A DNA stretch of 64,000 nucleotides, taken from assembly GCF_025995175.1 (NCBI RefSeq), contig NZ_BAPV01000057.1, positions 148,544 to 212,543 of the forward strand, in the 5' to 3' direction. Below, in pieces: positions 18,047 to 26,965 of the stretch. Made by a program: the position numbers and the translations under genes. The notes beneath the pieces were generated by a model. It saw nothing but the letters and a program-made list of their open reading frames with translations, searched no databases and was not told the DNA's origin. Numbering within the stretch: position 1 is the stretch's first letter; the number at the start of each line of letters is the position of its first letter. The DNA comes from Asaia krungthepensis NRIC 0535 (GTDB lineage Bacteria; Pseudomonadota; Alphaproteobacteria; Acetobacterales; Acetobacteraceae).

Positions 18047-18622
18047 ATGCGCCTCTTCACGGCGCTCGAGATTTCGAGCGAGCACAAGCGTCTCCTCTCA
18101 TCCCTTCGTCGTCAGCTTCCCGGTTTCGTCTGGTACCCGCCCGATACGTATCACCTCACCCTCCGCTTTATCGGAGATATCCGCTCCCGACCCATGCTCG
18201 AGGAACTCGACCATGCGCTTGCCAGGCTGAGTAGTGACGCATTCCAGATCGAACCCGCCGGTGTCGGGGTCATCAGCCAGCCCGGACGGTTCCGCCTTGT
18301 GGCAACGATTTCACCCTCCACCGGCCTTGTCACGCTGCAGTCGCGGATAGAAGCGACGCTGCGTCGTTGCGGCATTGCCATGGAGAAACGCCGCTTTCAG
18401 CCGCACATATCTCTCGGGGTCGGCCAGGGCGATGCAGGACCCAATATTATTCGGTGGGTGCAGCAGAACAATCTCATGAAGGGAAAAGCGCTCACAGCCG
18501 AGCATTTCACCCTGTTCAGGTCATATCGCACCAGTGACGTCCCGCATTATGAGGTCTGCGCCGAGTACCCGCTCGGTGATGCAATGCTCCTCGGGCAGGA
18601 ATCCTGGATGCAGCGCGAATGA
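18047..18622 (+). CDS. thpR: RNA 2',3'-cyclic phosphodiesterase (2H family, LigT-like)
   Basis: A 191-residue 2H phosphoesterase that opens 2',3'-cyclic phosphate ends on RNA. The two catalytic H-x-T/S-x motifs are present: HLTLRFIG near residue 40 and HISLGVG near residue 123. The N-terminus MRLFTALEI matches the ThpR family exactly, which fixes the ATG at 18047; in-frame sequence upstream is not protein-like. It overlaps the following uracil-DNA glycosylase gene by 4 bp (ATGA), so the pair forms an operon. The link between the two activities is not obvious, beyond both acting on damaged or processed nucleic acid. Confidence 0.93.
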   Translation: MRLFTALEISSEHKRLLSSLRRQLPGFVWYPPDTYHLTLRFIGDIRSRPMLEELDHALARLSSDAFQIEPAGVGVISQPGRFRLVATISPSTGLVTLQSRIEATLRRCGIAMEKRRFQPHISLGVGQGDAGPNIIRWVQQNNLMKGKALTAEHFTLFRSYRTSDVPHYEVCAEYPLGDAMLLGQESWMQRE

Positions 18623-19215
18623 TCGGCGGTGACAACAGGGCGGAAAGCCTGGACAGCCTGGTCACCCGCGTTCGTCACTGTACGATCTGCGCCGAACATC
18701 TGCCGCTGGGCCCTCGGCCACTCATCCACGTCTCTGCGGGTTCGCGCATCCTGATTGCCAGCCAGGCTCCGGGCACGATCGCGCATGAGAGCGGGAAGTC
18801 CTTTTATGATCCGTCCGGCAGGCGTCTGCGTGGCTGGATGAACCTGACCGAGGAAGAATTCTACGACACGCGCAAAGTGGCCATCCTTCCCATGGGCCTT
18901 TGTTACCCCGGCAGACTGCCGAATGGGGGCGACAAACCGCCACGCCCGGAATGCGCCCCCGCATGGCGCGACCAGGTTCTCGAGCATCTCGCAGAATTGC
19001 AGCTCATCCTGCTCGTTGGATCGTACAGCCAGCATCACACGCTCGGCCGGGGCGCTGTCAGCGACCGCGTACGCGATTTTCGCCGGTATCTGCCCCGTTA
19101 TTTCCCACTGCCTCATCCTTCCTGGCGAACGGGCGTCTGGGAGAAACGCGCGCCATGGTTCCAGAGCGAGGTCATTCCAGCGCTTCGCGAAGAGATAAGA
19201 AAGGCGCTCGCATGA
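18619..19215 (+). CDS. Uracil-DNA glycosylase superfamily protein
   Basis: A 198-residue member of the uracil-DNA glycosylase superfamily in the COG1573-like group. It begins with CTICAEHLPLGPRP, then IASQAPGTIAHESGKSFYDPSGRRLRGW, which corresponds to the catalytic loop G-x-x-P-G, followed by PMGLCYPG, PPRPECAP, LLVGSYSQ and the LPHPSWRTG DNA-intercalation motif. The N-terminal cysteine pair is present, but the full four-cysteine Fe-S set of family 4 enzymes is not clear. The family removes uracil in its studied members; proteins of this exact subgroup are less characterised. It is coupled to thpR by a 4-bp overlap. Confidence 0.88.
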   Translation: MIGGDNRAESLDSLVTRVRHCTICAEHLPLGPRPLIHVSAGSRILIASQAPGTIAHESGKSFYDPSGRRLRGWMNLTEEEFYDTRKVAILPMGLCYPGRLPNGGDKPPRPECAPAWRDQVLEHLAELQLILLVGSYSQHHTLGRGAVSDRVRDFRRYLPRYFPLPHPSWRTGVWEKRAPWFQSEVIPALREEIRKALA

Positions 19216-19268
19216 GATGCCCTGGCCCGGATCGGTCACGAACCGGGCCATCACGGTGAGCGCTACGC

Positions 19269-19991
19269 TCAGGGAATCAGGCGGACATGCCTTATGGTCG
19301 AGACCACAAACCCCTCGAGCCCTGCAAAAAGGATCTGGATACCGATACAGAGCAAGATCAGCGCCGCCAGCCGACTGACAATGCGAGCCCCCGTACGACC
19401 CAATGAACTGACGATGCGCTCGGCGTAGGAGTAAAAAACCACCACAGTCAGGGCGATCGCGAGAACCGCAAGCGACAGTCCGATGATATAGCTTGCTGCA
19501 GAGGCCCCGAGTGTGCGCCCTGAGCTCAGCGCAATGGCCACCGCGATACTGCCGGGCCCGACAGTAAACGGCATGGCCAACGGGAAGAAAGCCCGGTCCC
19601 CCAGATCATTATCCTGGTTCGCCGTGTCATGATCGAAGACCTGACGCTCCTTTCGGGCTTCGCTCTCCTCAGGAGCAAGAAGCAGCGTCCAGGCACGGGA
19701 TGCAACCACCAGCCCGCCAGAGACACGCAACGCATCGATGGTGATCCGGAAAAAGCTCAGGATCCATCCGCCGAGCCAGACCGATACCATGAGGATGATG
19801 AACGAATAAAACCCGACCGTACGGGCAAGCCGGACAACCTGTGGGCGTGGCCTGCCAAGCGTCGTCTGCGCAAAGATCAGGGAAGCCCCAAGCGGATTGA
19901 CGATGGAAAACAGCGCCGAATACGCCATGAGCCAGATCGCTGTGACATCGCTGAAACTGACAGGCTGGGTCAGCACATGAGGCAGGTGCAT
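19269..19991 (-). CDS. MarC family integral membrane protein
   Basis: A 240-residue protein of the MarC/UPF0056 family with six hydrophobic helices. The N-terminal YSALFSIVNPLGASLIFAQTT and the central PFTVGPGSIAVAIALS are the conserved repeats of the family, whose function is still unknown despite its name. It has a polar insertion of some 25 residues between helices 3 and 4. The ATG overlaps the stop codon of the MprF homologue (shared bases around 19991), so the two should be translated together. It converges with the uracil-DNA glycosylase gene. Confidence 0.93.
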   Translation of the reverse strand: MHLPHVLTQPVSFSDVTAIWLMAYSALFSIVNPLGASLIFAQTTLGRPRPQVVRLARTVGFYSFIILMVSVWLGGWILSFFRITIDALRVSGGLVVASRAWTLLLAPEESEARKERQVFDHDTANQDNDLGDRAFFPLAMPFTVGPGSIAVAIALSSGRTLGASAASYIIGLSLAVLAIALTVVVFYSYAERIVSSLGRTGARIVSRLAALILLCIGIQILFAGLEGFVVSTIRHVRLIP

Positions 19992-22084
19992 TACCCTGCC
20001 CTGTCGTGGCGCGCCTTGACGGAGAGGAAATTGCGCGAATGCAGCAGACGGCGCAGGCGCCGATGCTCACCCTCGAGCACTGCCCGTACCGCCTGAAGGT
20101 CCTGCGCCAGACAGCACAGGACACCGCTCTCCCCAGGCCCGTTCGGACAGACTGTCATTCCGATATCATGATAAACGCCAAGAAGCGCCTGTCCCACCTT
20201 GATGAAGACCGGGTGACGGCCTTCCTCAACCGCGAGATCACGCAAACGCCAGATTGCGGCAATGCATTCCGCCTCGGCACCCGCTGGATCTCCTACGCCA
20301 ATAATAAACTGACCGGTCCTTAGAAACGGAATACCCGCGCGACCGTTATCGTTCAATATAAGTCCACTCGGACGCCTTGGACCCAGCTCTTCAAGAGCAT
20401 GAGCGAGGTTTTTGTACAAGACCTCGCTCTCACTATTCCATGGCCGCACCAGTACATGGCTGCGACGCAGCATCTGGATAACAGCGACAATACCGAAGAG
20501 CGCGGAAATTCCCAGCGCCCAGCGCACAACAGAGGTATGCGCATCGTAGATCAGCGAGCGCCACCAGGAGTGCCCGAGGTGATGCCGCAGAGCGAATAGC
20601 CCCACGCTGGCAAGACTGACAATCCACAGGGTCACCGGGGCCATGAGGGTCGGGCTGAGTGGCTCCGAGAACAGACGCGCCTTGCGGTAGTAGCAAGACC
20701 GGAAAGGCGCGATGAGGAACATCACCATCATCAGGCAGAGCGGTATCGCCAGCGGCCCCTGACGCAGGATCACGAGCGGGATGGCCAGACCGAGCAGGGT
20801 CAGAGCGGCGCGCCACGCCGCCGTCACACGCTGCGCCAAGCCTGCCGCCACGCCAACCAGCATGACACCTGTCAGGCAGAGCATGAACTCGGCGGCTTGC
20901 AGCATGAGATGCGTGAAGGCACTGCCAACTAGAGGCGCCGGTACCGCGACAGCATAGAAGACGAGCAGGATCCCCGTTCCCGCCACGACACCCGTAGCAA
21001 CCGTGACCGAGAAATCGGCTTCGGATTCACGCACCACCTGACTGGGACGGCGCACGGCCAAAGCCCCTGCAACCGCACCACGTCGACGGGCCCATGCCGC
21101 ATCACCGCGCAGGAAGAGCTCGTGGGCGGCAAACATTCCCCCGGCGAGAAAGAGCGGGATGATATAATAGAACAGGCGAAATGTGAGAATGACGCCGAGG
21201 ATCTGGGGCGTTGGCAGATACGGGCCGAGGGCCAGCAACATGGCCCCGTCAAACACACCAAGACCGCCCGGCACACTGGCCACAAGTCCTGCCGTATAAG
21301 AAGCGATATAGATTGCCAGAAAAGCCGGAAAGCCGATGGCCGCCTGCGGGGGAAGCAGCACATAGGCGATCATGGCGGTCATGGCCATGTCAGCGGCGCT
21401 GACTACTACCTGGGCCACAGCCACCCGGAAGCCGGGAACGTCCAGCGTGTATCGCCAGACACGCATCTGACGATAGCGCAACGAGACGCAAAGATAAGCA
21501 AGGACAGCCGTCCAGGCCGCGGCACCCGCCAGTTGCAGAACGAGATGTGGCAGATGATCGACGAGCGGAATATGGCCGGGCTCGAACAGGAACACCCCAC
21601 CGATAAGGGCCATGGCGCCCAGAAGATAGGTTGTCGAGCAGAATGCAATGATCTGGGCGATACCGCCAGGGGATACACCCCAGTTGCGATACAGGCGGAA
21701 CCGGACCGCTGCCCCAGAAATGGCCGAACACCCGAGGTTGTGGGAAAGGACATAGGAGCAGAACGCCGCGAAAGCAGTGCGCAGGAAGGACTGCTTCGTT
21801 CCTATATGATAGCAGGCGAGCCGGTCGTAGAAGGAAAGAATGAAATAGGAGAGCACCGTGCATCCCACGCCTGCAGCAAGCGCCTCGGCGGGAATGGACT
21901 GGAACGCCGTTCGGATGTCCGCCAGCGAGAGCGATTTGAGCTCCTTCTGAATGACATAGATAGCCGCAACGAGAAGAACCAGCCCGAGGACCGCCGGCAG
22001 GCGGCAGGCCAGACGCCGCCACAGCCCCGGGGAGCGTGACTCGCCTTCCTCACAGCAGGTTTTTGTCTGTTCCTGAACGGTCAT
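19991..22084 (-). CDS. Shortened MprF-like lysylphosphatidylglycerol flippase
   Basis: A 697-residue membrane protein of the MprF family. MprF proteins normally pair an N-terminal flippase (about eight helices) and more helices with a C-terminal transferase that attaches an amino acid from its tRNA to phosphatidylglycerol, making the membrane less negative and resistant to cationic peptides. The first 510 residues show this architecture (PFLAV-like FPAFLAIYIASYTAGLVASVPGGLGVFDGAML is the flippase core). The cytosolic part starts near residue 525 and contains LILNDNGRAGIPFL and FIIGVGDPAG as in MprF, then stops near residue 697. Full-length homologues have about 840-880 residues, so the second half of the transferase domain is absent. 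It follows lysK by 44 bp and overlaps marC. Confidence 0.85.
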   Translation of the reverse strand: MTVQEQTKTCCEEGESRSPGLWRRLACRLPAVLGLVLLVAAIYVIQKELKSLSLADIRTAFQSIPAEALAAGVGCTVLSYFILSFYDRLACYHIGTKQSFLRTAFAAFCSYVLSHNLGCSAISGAAVRFRLYRNWGVSPGGIAQIIAFCSTTYLLGAMALIGGVFLFEPGHIPLVDHLPHLVLQLAGAAAWTAVLAYLCVSLRYRQMRVWRYTLDVPGFRVAVAQVVVSAADMAMTAMIAYVLLPPQAAIGFPAFLAIYIASYTAGLVASVPGGLGVFDGAMLLALGPYLPTPQILGVILTFRLFYYIIPLFLAGGMFAAHELFLRGDAAWARRRGAVAGALAVRRPSQVVRESEADFSVTVATGVVAGTGILLVFYAVAVPAPLVGSAFTHLMLQAAEFMLCLTGVMLVGVAAGLAQRVTAAWRAALTLLGLAIPLVILRQGPLAIPLCLMMVMFLIAPFRSCYYRKARLFSEPLSPTLMAPVTLWIVSLASVGLFALRHHLGHSWWRSLIYDAHTSVVRWALGISALFGIVAVIQMLRRSHVLVRPWNSESEVLYKNLAHALEELGPRRPSGLILNDNGRAGIPFLRTGQFIIGVGDPAGAEAECIAAIWRLRDLAVEEGRHPVFIKVGQALLGVYHDIGMTVCPNGPGESGVLCCLAQDLQAVRAVLEGEHRRLRRLLHSRNFLSVKARHDRAG

Positions 22085-22128
22085 GAACCCTCAACCAAGG
22101 AAGCTGATCGTCTCTGTTACGGTCACTC

Positions 22129-23748
22129 TCACTCTGTAGCGTCAGATGTGTCGCGGGCGAGCGCCCCCTCAATCAGCGCGACCGTTTCCGGGAGGCCGAA
22201 GAGGGACGCAAAAATCCCGAAACGGGGCCCTTCCGTCTGGCCGAGCAGAACCTCATAGAGGCAGCCAAACCAGGCACGAAGGGGCTGGATCTGATGCTTT
22301 TTGCCGATTTCGAAGACGATATCCTGAACCTCGACGGGAGATAGGCCGGGATCGGCGGTTTTCAAGGCGTCTGCCAGATCCTGCAGCGCAACCCGCTCCA
22401 GATCGGTCGGCGCACGGAACGTCTTGGCCGGACGCACGAATTCCTTGAAGTAGACCAGAGCATGCCCGACCAGACGATCCACATAAGGATGGGTCTCGGG
22501 CGAGAGGCTCGGATCGTAGCGGCGCAGAAACTTCCAGAGCGTGTCGCTGGACTCCGCATTCGCCACAGACGCCAGATTGAGCAGCGCCGTGAAGGAAACC
22601 GGGCTGGACAGGCGCGTATCGAGTTCGCCGCCATGGATGAACCAGGCAGGATTGGCGCGCAGCGCCGACTCATCCTCGGTCACGACAGCCTTGTCGAGAT
22701 TGGCCAGATACTCGTCCATCGCACGCGGGATCACGTCGAAGAACAGACGCTTGGCACGTGTGGGCTGGTTGAACATGTACTGCGCCAGGCTCTCGGGGGG
22801 CGCATAGTGCAGCCATTCCTCGATGGACAGGCCGTTGCCCTTGGACTTGCTGATCTTCTGGGCGTTCTGATCGAGGAAGAGCTCATAGGTAAGCCCTGCC
22901 GGGGGGGCCTTGCCCAGAATACGGCAGATCTTGCTCGAGAGCTTGACGCTGTCGATCAGGTCCTTGCCCGACATTTCATAATCGACGCCCAGCGCATACC
23001 AGCGCATGGCCCAGTCGGCCTTCCACTGCATCTTGGCATGACCGCCAAGCACAGAGGTCTCGAAGGTCTCGCCCGTCCCGGGGTCCTGCCACTGCACGGT
23101 CGCGGCAACAGGATCGACCTTGGTCACCGGCACCTGCATGACCTGACCGGTGCGCGGATGGATGGGCAGCACCGGCGAATAGGTTGCGCGGCGTTCGGCG
23201 CCGAGTGTCGGCGCGATGGTTGCCACCACCTCGTCATGCACTTCAAGCATGCGACGCAGGGCCGCATCGAAACGCCCCGAGGTGTAATAATCCGTGGCTG
23301 AAGCGAATTCGTACTGGAACCCGAAACGGTCCAGAAACTCGCAGAGCATGGCATTGTTGTGGGCTGAAAAACTCTCGAAGCGACCGAACGGGTCGGGAAT
23401 GCGGCTCAGCGGTAGACCAAGATGCTTTGCGAGCATCTCCTGATTGGGCACATTGGTCGGCACCTTGCGCAACGCGTCCATATCATCGGAAAATGCGAGA
23501 AGACGCGTCTTGCGACCGGTCAAACGCTCATAGGCGAGACGCACCCAGGTCGTACGTGCCACTTCGCCAAACGTGCCGATATGGGGCAGGCCCGAGGGCC
23601 CATATCCGGTCTCCAGCAGGGCCGGAGCCTCTCCACCGCGCGCCTCGACATGGGCTGCGATTTTTCGCGCCTCCTCGAACGGCCAGGCTTTTGGCAGGGC
23701 GAGAGCATCGGGAGGGACAGGAGCGGTGTTTTGGACAAGGTCGGACAT
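22129..23748 (-). CDS. lysK: Class I lysyl-tRNA synthetase
   Basis: A 539-residue class I lysyl-tRNA synthetase, charging tRNA-Lys in the cytosol. The class I signatures are GPSGLPHIGTFGE (HIGH-like HIGT) near residue 50 and KISKSKGN (KMSKS-like) near residue 290. Class I LysRS is the form used by archaea and most alphaproteobacteria, in contrast to class II in E. coli. The chosen ATG at 23748 is preceded by about 54 in-frame codons that do not resemble the family. It is divergent from the DinG-like helicase, with 280 bp between, and is followed on its own strand after 44 bp by the MprF homologue, whose relatives use Lys-tRNA as substrate. Confidence 0.95.
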   Translation of the reverse strand: MSDLVQNTAPVPPDALALPKAWPFEEARKIAAHVEARGGEAPALLETGYGPSGLPHIGTFGEVARTTWVRLAYERLTGRKTRLLAFSDDMDALRKVPTNVPNQEMLAKHLGLPLSRIPDPFGRFESFSAHNNAMLCEFLDRFGFQYEFASATDYYTSGRFDAALRRMLEVHDEVVATIAPTLGAERRATYSPVLPIHPRTGQVMQVPVTKVDPVAATVQWQDPGTGETFETSVLGGHAKMQWKADWAMRWYALGVDYEMSGKDLIDSVKLSSKICRILGKAPPAGLTYELFLDQNAQKISKSKGNGLSIEEWLHYAPPESLAQYMFNQPTRAKRLFFDVIPRAMDEYLANLDKAVVTEDESALRANPAWFIHGGELDTRLSSPVSFTALLNLASVANAESSDTLWKFLRRYDPSLSPETHPYVDRLVGHALVYFKEFVRPAKTFRAPTDLERVALQDLADALKTADPGLSPVEVQDIVFEIGKKHQIQPLRAWFGCLYEVLLGQTEGPRFGIFASLFGLPETVALIEGALARDTSDATE

Positions 23749-24030
23749 GATTGGACGAAAACTAGAAATAGTTCCGTTCCGGGTCAAGCAACATGGCGTT
23801 ACGCGCCGTCCCGGCTGCCTCGGGAAGATGCAAAATACCTCTGTCGAGATCGCAGGTCCGACGCCGCTCTCAGGCAGGAGCATGGGGGTCGCGCTACCGA
23901 GGACCACCATTCCGTCTCAGCGCAGGGACTGCAAGGATCAGGGGCTGACCGGGACCCTCTTTCCGGAGCCAGGAGATTCATACGCGGACGAAGCGTGAAC
24001 ACGCGCTGGCGGTAGACAGGCTCTGCGTCT

Positions 24031-26955
24031 ATGCTGGCGTCGATGCCCACGCCTTCCCGCGCCTCGCCCTATGATGCCCCCGCCCTGATCACGACGCGCG
24101 CGCGTGCCTCGGTTCTCACCCCCGATGGCGAGATCCTGTCGCTCGATGCGGGTGAGGCAGCGGCCCTGTTGGCTACCCTGCCCCCGCCCCTTCTGATCCA
24201 TGGGCCGGCAACCATACGTCGCCTCGGCCTCACCCCGCCGGGGCAGGTCGTGCCCTGGTTCGACCTGCTGGAGCTGTTTCTCTTCCTGTTTCCGACGCGC
24301 TCGGTCGTGCCCACGCCGCGCGGCATGGGGCTGGCGCTCGGCCTCACGCCCCCTGAGCCCTGTGAAGCCGATTTCCTCCTGCTCATTCTAGAGAGAATGC
24401 GTCAGGCACTCGACGCCATGAGGGACAGCCGCGAGGCCGATACGCTAGGGGCCCTGCTACCGCTTCTGTCCCGCGCGGGCTGGGCATGGTCGGGATTTAT
24501 CGAGTCCATTCTGCAGATTAATCCTGGTCAGCATCGCCACCCCTATGAGGCGCTGCGCGTCTGGCGTCGTCTCCCACGCTGGGAGGAAATGGCCCAGCGC
24601 CCGCCGCCGGGCAGCCGCCCGGTTGCACCCGCCGAAGCACGCCTGCGACTGTCGCGCATTCTGGGCGAAGGCGCGGAAACACGCCCCGGTCAGGCCGATT
24701 ACGCTTCGGCGGTGACGCAGGCTCTGGCTCCCCGTGAGGGTGCAGGCATTCCTGAAATCGTGCTGGCCGAGGCAGGAACCGGTACAGGCAAGACTTTGGG
24801 TTATATCGCCCCTGCCAGCGTCTGGGCGGAGCAGAATGACGGGCCCGTCTGGATCTCGACCTATACGCGTCATCTCCAGCGCCAGATCGAGCAGGAGGTA
24901 AGTCGTCTCTATCCCGACGAGTCAGAGAGACGCAACGCGGTCGTGCTGCGCAAGGGACGCGAGAATTATCTCTGCCTTCTGAACATGGAAGATGCAGTCA
25001 ACACGCTTGCCTCGCGCCCTGCACCCTCGTTTCCTGCCCTGATCGGTCTTGCCATGCTGGCCCGATGGGCCGAGGCGAGCGAAGACGGAGATCTTATGGG
25101 GGGCGATCTTCCGGGCTGGTTTGGCGATATCTTCGGCGCCGGCACCCTGTTCGGCATGGCGGATCGCCGGGGCGAATGCATCCATGGCGCCTGCCCGCAC
25201 TACCAGACCTGTTTCGTCGAGCATTCCATCCGACGCGCACGGGGTGCGAGGCTCGTGATCGCCAATCACGCCCTTGTCCTGTCACAGGCCAGCTGGTCCA
25301 GCCTGGGGCGCGACGACGTGCCCGATGAGGACCAGCTCCCGACCCGTTATTTCTTCGATGAAGGGCATCATCTGCCTGAAGCTGCCGATAGCGCCTTCTC
25401 CCTCGCGCTCTCCGGGCTTGAAGCGGCGGAGTTGCGGCGCTGGCTGCTGGGTGCGGAGGGAAGCCGCTCGCGGGCGCGCGGGCTCCGTCGCAGGCTGGAG
25501 GATCTGGTCGCTGGATCGCCGGTGCTCGATGCCCCGCTTGAGGCCATACTGGGGGCAGCCCACGGGCTTCCTGCCCCCGGCTGGCTCGGCCGCCTGAACG
25601 GTCAGGACGATGCCCCGCAGCCTGCGGTGCCGGAACTGATCACCAATCCCTCCGAACAGTTCTTCCAGGCCCTGAGGGCTCAGCTTGAGGCACGCCGTAT
25701 CGGCGCGCAGGGAAACGACTCCTCGGAATGCGGGCTGCATCCTGCGGGCGAGGCGTTGCGAGAGGCCACCGCCCCACTCGACACGGCACTGCGCCGCCTG
25801 CTGGCACCGCTCAATACCCTTGTAGAGCGTTTGAAAGCGCTGCTGAGTGAGCCCGACGACGCGCTCGAAGCGGCGCAGCGCCTGCGCATAGAGGCCATGA
25901 TCCGGTCCCTGCGCCGGCGCGCCATCGCGCGGGTCGAAGGCTGGATCGCCATGCTCGATACCGTGCTCGACTTGCAGGACGAGGGCCAGAGCGCCTATAT
26001 CGACCTCATCCGCGCCGAGTATATTCCTGGACGCCCAGGTGAACAGGATATCGGACTCCATCGCCACTGGCGTGACCCGACCATTCCCTTTGCCTCGGTC
26101 ATGCAGGGCCCGGCGCATGGCATGCTCATCACCTCGGCCACGTTACGCGACCAGACGCCCGCCCGAAAGGACGATGGCCCCGATCCGAGACAGGTCGAGC
26201 AGAGCTGGCATGCGGCCGAGATCCGTCTGGGAACCCCGCATTTCATCAAGCCGCCCTTCAGGGCCTCCCTGCTCAGCCCGTTCGATTACGCCAGCCAGAC
26301 GCGCGCGCTCGTCGTGACCGATATACCGCAGAATGATCTCGATGCACTGGCTGGCGCCTACCGCCTGCTGTTTCTGGCATCACAAGGCGGCGCGCTTGGA
26401 CTGTTCACGGCCATCTCGCGCCTGCGCGCCGTCCATCAGCGTATCGCCGCACCACTCGACGAAGCCGGGTTGCCGCTCTATGCCCAGCATGTCGATACGA
26501 TGGATAACGCCACCCTGGTCGATATCTTCCGTACCGAGCTCCATTCCTGCCTGCTAGGCACCGATGCGATGCGCGACGGCGTGGATGTGCCGGGTCAGGC
26601 GCTGCGTCTGGTCGTTTTCGAGCGCACACCATGGCCCCGCCCAGATATCCTGCATCGCGAACGGCGCAAGGCTCTCTCCCCCGATGACCCGCGCGATTAC
26701 GATGACAGGCTGACCCGCATGAAGCTGCGTCAGGCCTTCGGGCGGCTGATACGCAAGGGCGATGACCGGGGTGTGTTCGTCATTCTCGACCGACGCATGC
26801 CCTCGCGGCTGCTCTCCGCCTTTCCGGAAGGGGTGTCTATCGAGCGGGTCAGTCTTGCGGAGGCTGTTCGACAAATCGGCGCGTTCCTGCCCCGGTTCGA
26901 CACCGGCGGCATCCCGCATACAGGGTCTATTTCGGGGATAGAGGCCGACGAATGA
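24031..26955 (+). CDS. DinG/XPD-like ATP-dependent DNA helicase with Fe-S cluster
   Basis: A 974-residue superfamily 2 helicase of the DinG/Rad3 group. Motif I is AEAGTGTGKTLGY near residue 250, motif II is FFDEGHHLPE (DEGH), and late motifs appear in FGRLIRKGDDRG. Four cysteines between motifs I and II (one in NYLCLL, then CIHGACPHYQTC) fit the 4Fe-4S site of XPD/DinG helicases. The 200-residue N-terminal extension carries the alphaproteobacterial-type domain with no obvious nuclease motif. Members unwind DNA, R-loops or G-quadruplexes; the exact role here is inferred. The start could also be 12 bases further in. It ends 10 bp before the next gene, a glycosyltransferase. Confidence 0.92.
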   Translation: MLASMPTPSRASPYDAPALITTRARASVLTPDGEILSLDAGEAAALLATLPPPLLIHGPATIRRLGLTPPGQVVPWFDLLELFLFLFPTRSVVPTPRGMGLALGLTPPEPCEADFLLLILERMRQALDAMRDSREADTLGALLPLLSRAGWAWSGFIESILQINPGQHRHPYEALRVWRRLPRWEEMAQRPPPGSRPVAPAEARLRLSRILGEGAETRPGQADYASAVTQALAPREGAGIPEIVLAEAGTGTGKTLGYIAPASVWAEQNDGPVWISTYTRHLQRQIEQEVSRLYPDESERRNAVVLRKGRENYLCLLNMEDAVNTLASRPAPSFPALIGLAMLARWAEASEDGDLMGGDLPGWFGDIFGAGTLFGMADRRGECIHGACPHYQTCFVEHSIRRARGARLVIANHALVLSQASWSSLGRDDVPDEDQLPTRYFFDEGHHLPEAADSAFSLALSGLEAAELRRWLLGAEGSRSRARGLRRRLEDLVAGSPVLDAPLEAILGAAHGLPAPGWLGRLNGQDDAPQPAVPELITNPSEQFFQALRAQLEARRIGAQGNDSSECGLHPAGEALREATAPLDTALRRLLAPLNTLVERLKALLSEPDDALEAAQRLRIEAMIRSLRRRAIARVEGWIAMLDTVLDLQDEGQSAYIDLIRAEYIPGRPGEQDIGLHRHWRDPTIPFASVMQGPAHGMLITSATLRDQTPARKDDGPDPRQVEQSWHAAEIRLGTPHFIKPPFRASLLSPFDYASQTRALVVTDIPQNDLDALAGAYRLLFLASQGGALGLFTAISRLRAVHQRIAAPLDEAGLPLYAQHVDTMDNATLVDIFRTELHSCLLGTDAMRDGVDVPGQALRLVVFERTPWPRPDILHRERRKALSPDDPRDYDDRLTRMKLRQAFGRLIRKGDDRGVFVILDRRMPSRLLSAFPEGVSIERVSLAEAVRQIGAFLPRFDTGGIPHTGSISGIEADE

Positions 26956-26965
26956 GGCACGTCCC

